From Xanthocytophaga flava (GTDB lineage: Bacteria; Bacteroidota; Bacteroidia; Cytophagales; 172606-1), in assembly GCA_030068525.1 (NCBI GenBank), contig JASJOS010000010.1, forward strand, positions 1-64,000: a stretch of 64,000 nucleotides of DNA, in the 5' to 3' direction. A program made the translations under genes and the position numbers. Position 1 is the first letter of the stretch. The number at the start of each line of letters is the position of its first letter. Shown here in pieces: positions 61,574-64,000 of this stretch. The notes below the pieces were generated by a model, which was given only the letters and a program-made list of their open reading frames with translations, was not told where the DNA came from and did no database searches.

Positions 61574-62012
61574 CAGTCACTACTGACTTTCTCAAGGATA
61601 AAACTAATTCGAATGAAACGATAGAAAACCGTTATATTTACCGGGGCTCATACAGACTCATAGCGAATGGCTGATAGGATTGCTTTCTGCCTTTATTGCA
61701 CCTAACTATAGATGTACTTCTGAGAGCAAAGTATATAAAATAGAAATAAAAAATAGCATGACTTCATTCAGGAGTTATGCTATTTTTTTACAAGTAATCT
61801 CCCGTTTTTATTTAGATACTGTCTTGTTCGTTTTTGAATTGGAAATGTCCGTAAATGAACAATTTATTTTCCGATAGTTTGCTAAAAGCTGCTTTTAATG
61901 CCCTTCTAACCAAATAATTTGTTTTGGCAGAGGATTTGTACGAGAAAATGTAAAGTAATAGAGATTCAGGACTACACTAATCAGCCTTCATACGTCACTT
62001 ACATTTATAGGT
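61574..62012. other. intergenic region before the permease gene
   Basis: No gene is seen; short frames here look like chance. A terminator for the TetR gene lies at 61749-61787, followed by about 220 bases of leader or promoter sequence for the permease. No TAnnTTTG match was confirmed. Confidence 0.4.
61749..61787 (+). terminator. terminator downstream of the TetR gene
   Basis: Arms AAAAATAGCATGACTTC (61749-61765) and GGAGTTATGCTATTTTT (61771-61787) pair along 17 positions with two G-U pairs around a 5-base loop, followed by TTTACA. It is 175 bases past the gene stop, longer than usual. Confidence 0.75.
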
Positions 62013-64000
62013 ATGAATTCTTTCAATAACCCTTTACCTGAAACACCCAAGCCGCCACAATGGATCAAACAACTCTTAGGTTGGTTCCATCCTGACGAAA
62101 CACTGGAAGAAGTAGAAGGTGATCTGGATGAATTATATAAGTATTGGTATACTCGCTCTGGGAAGTTCTCAGCCAATGTGCATTATTTTATAGATGTAGT
62201 TTCTGTATTGCCTCCATTCGTTCGCCGACGTTCAACTAAACATGCTTATTCTACACCTTTACTATCTCAGACTATGCTAAGAAATTATTTCAAAATTGCA
62301 TTTCGGAATTTGACCCGTAACAGGGGATATTCCTTTATCAATATTTTTGGATTGGCTACAGGGATGGCTGTGGCTATGCTTATCGGACTATGGGTTTATG
62401 ATGAACTGACTTACAATACATACTACCAGAATCATAACCGCATTGCGAAGGTGATGCAAAGCTTTACATTTAATGGAGAGTCTGGCGCAGGTGAATATAT
62501 GCCTGCTCCTTTGATTGAAGAACTTCGGACAGTATATAAAGATGACTTTACCTATGTAGTCCCCTCCTCATGGACAGGAGAACATATCATGGCTTATAAA
62601 GACAATAAGTTTATGAAGACAGGGAATTACATAGGCCCACAAGCTCCAGAGATGCTGAGTCTGAAAATGCTCTCAGGAACTCATGCAGGGTTAAAAGATC
62701 CCTCTTCCATTCTTCTTTCAGAATCAGTTGCAAAAGCATTATTTGGAGAGGAAGATCCAATGGGTAAAATTGTAAAACTTGACAATCGGCTGAATGTAAA
62801 AGTTACAGGAGTTTATGAGGATATGCCTTTCAATACAGAGTTTAAAGACATTACCTTTATGGCTCCCTGGGATTTATATGTTTCTACACAGGGTTGGGTA
62901 AAACGAGCTATAGATAACGCTGAATGGGAAAACAACTCCTGGCAATTGCTTGCACAAATAGCTCCTAAAGCAGATTTCAATAAAGTATCTGAAAAGATTA
63001 AAGATATCAAAATTAGACATAATCCTGAGTTGGCTAATTTCAAAATAAAAGTCTTTTTACATCCCATGAGTGACTGGCATCTGTATTCAGAATGGGATAA
63101 AAAAACAGGTAAGCAGGGTGGACGGATTCAGTTTGTATGGCTTTTTAGTATCATAGGCATATTTGTATTGTTGCTGGCATGTATCAACTTTATGAATCTG
63201 GCTACTGCCAGAAGTGAAAAAAGAGCCAAAGAAGTGGGTATTCGAAAATCCATAGGTTCTATGCGATCACAATTGATTGGGCAGTTTTTTGGTGAATCTC
63301 TATTGGTAACACTGGTTGCTTTTGCCATATGTGTTCTATTGCTTGCTCTTGCCTTACCTATATTCAATACTATTGCAGACAAACAGATGACGATGCCCTG
63401 GTTCAATCCTGTATTCTGGTTAGCAGGTATTGCATTCAGCGTATTTACCGGATTGATAGCAGGAAGCTATCCTGCCTTGTATCTTTCTTCTTTTGATCCG
63501 GTAAGTGTATTGAAGGGAACCTTTCGGGCAGGAAAGCTAGCCAGTATGCCGAGAAAAGTACTGGTGGTTGTGCAGTTTACAGTTTCTATTACCTTGATTA
63601 TCGGAACGCTTATTGTGTTTCTGCAAATTCAATATGCCAAAAACCGACCTGTTGGATATGATCGGAGTGGACTGATTACTGTTACCATGAACACTCCAGA
63701 GTTGTACAATAACTATAATGCATTACGGGATGAATTACTAAAAACCGGAGCTGTGATTGATATGTCAACTTCTTCGGCTCCTGCCACTGATCTGAATTCC
63801 CAGAATGGGGGATTTGAATGGGAAGGCAAAGACCCGAATTTTAGGGAAGCTTTGGGAACTATTGGTGTCTCTCATGATTTTGGAAAAACAGTAGGTTGGC
63901 AGTTTGTAGCAGGGCGGGATTTCTCAAGACAATTTGCCAGTGACTCATCTGGTATGGTACTCAATGAGACCGCCATCCGGTATATGGGATTAAAAGACCC
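62013..64000 (+). CDS. ABC transporter permease (MacB/FtsX type), 3' end missing
   Basis: The ATG at 62013 opens a frame that runs off the window with no stop, 662 codons so far. An N-terminal permease-prefix domain (PKPPQWIKQLLGWFHPDETLEEVEGDLDELYKYW) precedes the first helix (GLATGMAVAMLIGLWVYD). A MacB periplasmic core domain follows (about 115-350), then three helices (FVWLFSIIGIFVLLLACINFMNLATAR, LLVTLVAFAICVLLLALALP, FWLAGIAFSVFTGLIAGSYPALYLSSFDP) with the FtsX signature TARSEKRAKEVGIRKSIGS. A second half starts with VLVVVQFTVSITLIIGTLIVFLQ. Such permeases often move antimicrobials or lipoproteins; no ATPase gene is visible here. Confidence 0.9.
   Translation, partial: MNSFNNPLPETPKPPQWIKQLLGWFHPDETLEEVEGDLDELYKYWYTRSGKFSANVHYFIDVVSVLPPFVRRRSTKHAYSTPLLSQTMLRNYFKIAFRNLTRNRGYSFINIFGLATGMAVAMLIGLWVYDELTYNTYYQNHNRIAKVMQSFTFNGESGAGEYMPAPLIEELRTVYKDDFTYVVPSSWTGEHIMAYKDNKFMKTGNYIGPQAPEMLSLKMLSGTHAGLKDPSSILLSESVAKALFGEEDPMGKIVKLDNRLNVKVTGVYEDMPFNTEFKDITFMAPWDLYVSTQGWVKRAIDNAEWENNSWQLLAQIAPKADFNKVSEKIKDIKIRHNPELANFKIKVFLHPMSDWHLYSEWDKKTGKQGGRIQFVWLFSIIGIFVLLLACINFMNLATARSEKRAKEVGIRKSIGSMRSQLIGQFFGESLLVTLVAFAICVLLLALALPIFNTIADKQMTMPWFNPVFWLAGIAFSVFTGLIAGSYPALYLSSFDPVSVLKGTFRAGKLASMPRKVLVVVQFTVSITLIIGTLIVFLQIQYAKNRPVGYDRSGLITVTMNTPELYNNYNALRDELLKTGAVIDMSTSSAPATDLNSQNGGFEWEGKDPNFREALGTIGVSHDFGKTVGWQFVAGRDFSRQFASDSSGMVLNETAIRYMGLKD

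Noticed and set aside
61680..61877. 65-aa frame between TetR and permease genes
   Set aside because: It crosses a terminator hairpin and shows no sign of coding.
1..64000. CRISPR array, insertion sequence or prophage
   Set aside because: No regularly spaced direct repeats, transposase, integrase or phage genes were seen.

Overview
The window looks like chromosome of a Bacteroidota bacterium, most likely order Cytophagales. The evidence is about 40% GC, TonB-dependent receptors with CarboxypepD_reg-like N-domains, HmuY, a T9SS C-terminal sorting domain, an OmpA/PD40 lipoprotein, and several promoters matching the Bacteroidota consensus TAnnTTTG. No phage, insertion sequence or CRISPR array was found. 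It is mostly ordinary chromosomal sequence with one large iron/heme acquisition island.

Layout. 0-4.5 kb: a two-component pair (TPR histidine kinase and sigma-54 type response regulator) behind dps. 4.5-11 kb (minus strand): a 49-aa sORF missed by length cut-offs, a secreted barrel-like protein, oxygen-independent coproporphyrinogen oxidase (hemN), an OmpA/PD40 lipoprotein and a conserved unknown. 11-14.5 kb: a flavin reductase-like protein and a heterodisulfide-reductase-like membrane Fe-S pair. A tRNA-Phe gene with a clear promoter and terminator lies at 14.59 kb, followed by a membrane VWA-type protein starting at TTG.

17.8-34.8 kb is an iron island. It holds a heme TonB receptor, a 133-aa unknown, a HmuY lipoprotein, HmuTUV-type ABC importer genes and a HmuS-like hemin-handling protein. 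These are followed by a Fur-family regulator, a small Cys protein, a siderophore receptor with a PepSY membrane protein, and two tandem siderophore receptors with near-identical N-termini. Together they would capture heme at the outer membrane, import it, release iron and respond to metal status.

34.8-35.5 kb has no gene but holds two inverted copies of a structured repeat whose stem arms differ in sequence yet stay complementary. This is the most unusual non-coding signal in the window. It is followed by a GT2 glycosyltransferase, a methyltransferase, a lipoprotein, and an fdhD / DUF6368-like / molybdopterin oxidoreductase cluster.

41.6-46.9 kb is a threonine biosynthesis locus. An unlisted 32-codon leader peptide (9 Ile, 6 Thr) precedes a DinB-like gene, thrA (aspartokinase-homoserine dehydrogenase), a DUF559 protein, a small membrane protein and thrB. 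thrC is not in the window. 47-57 kb carries secreted or exported proteins (FN3-like protein, DUF885 hydrolase, a 1149-aa sugar-dehydrogenase/CBM/T9SS protein, CocE hydrolase), a methyltransferase and an AraC regulator. 57.8-61.6 kb has fabF-like KAS II, TetR, SDR and TetR genes. An ABC permease (MacB/FtsX type) runs off the right edge.
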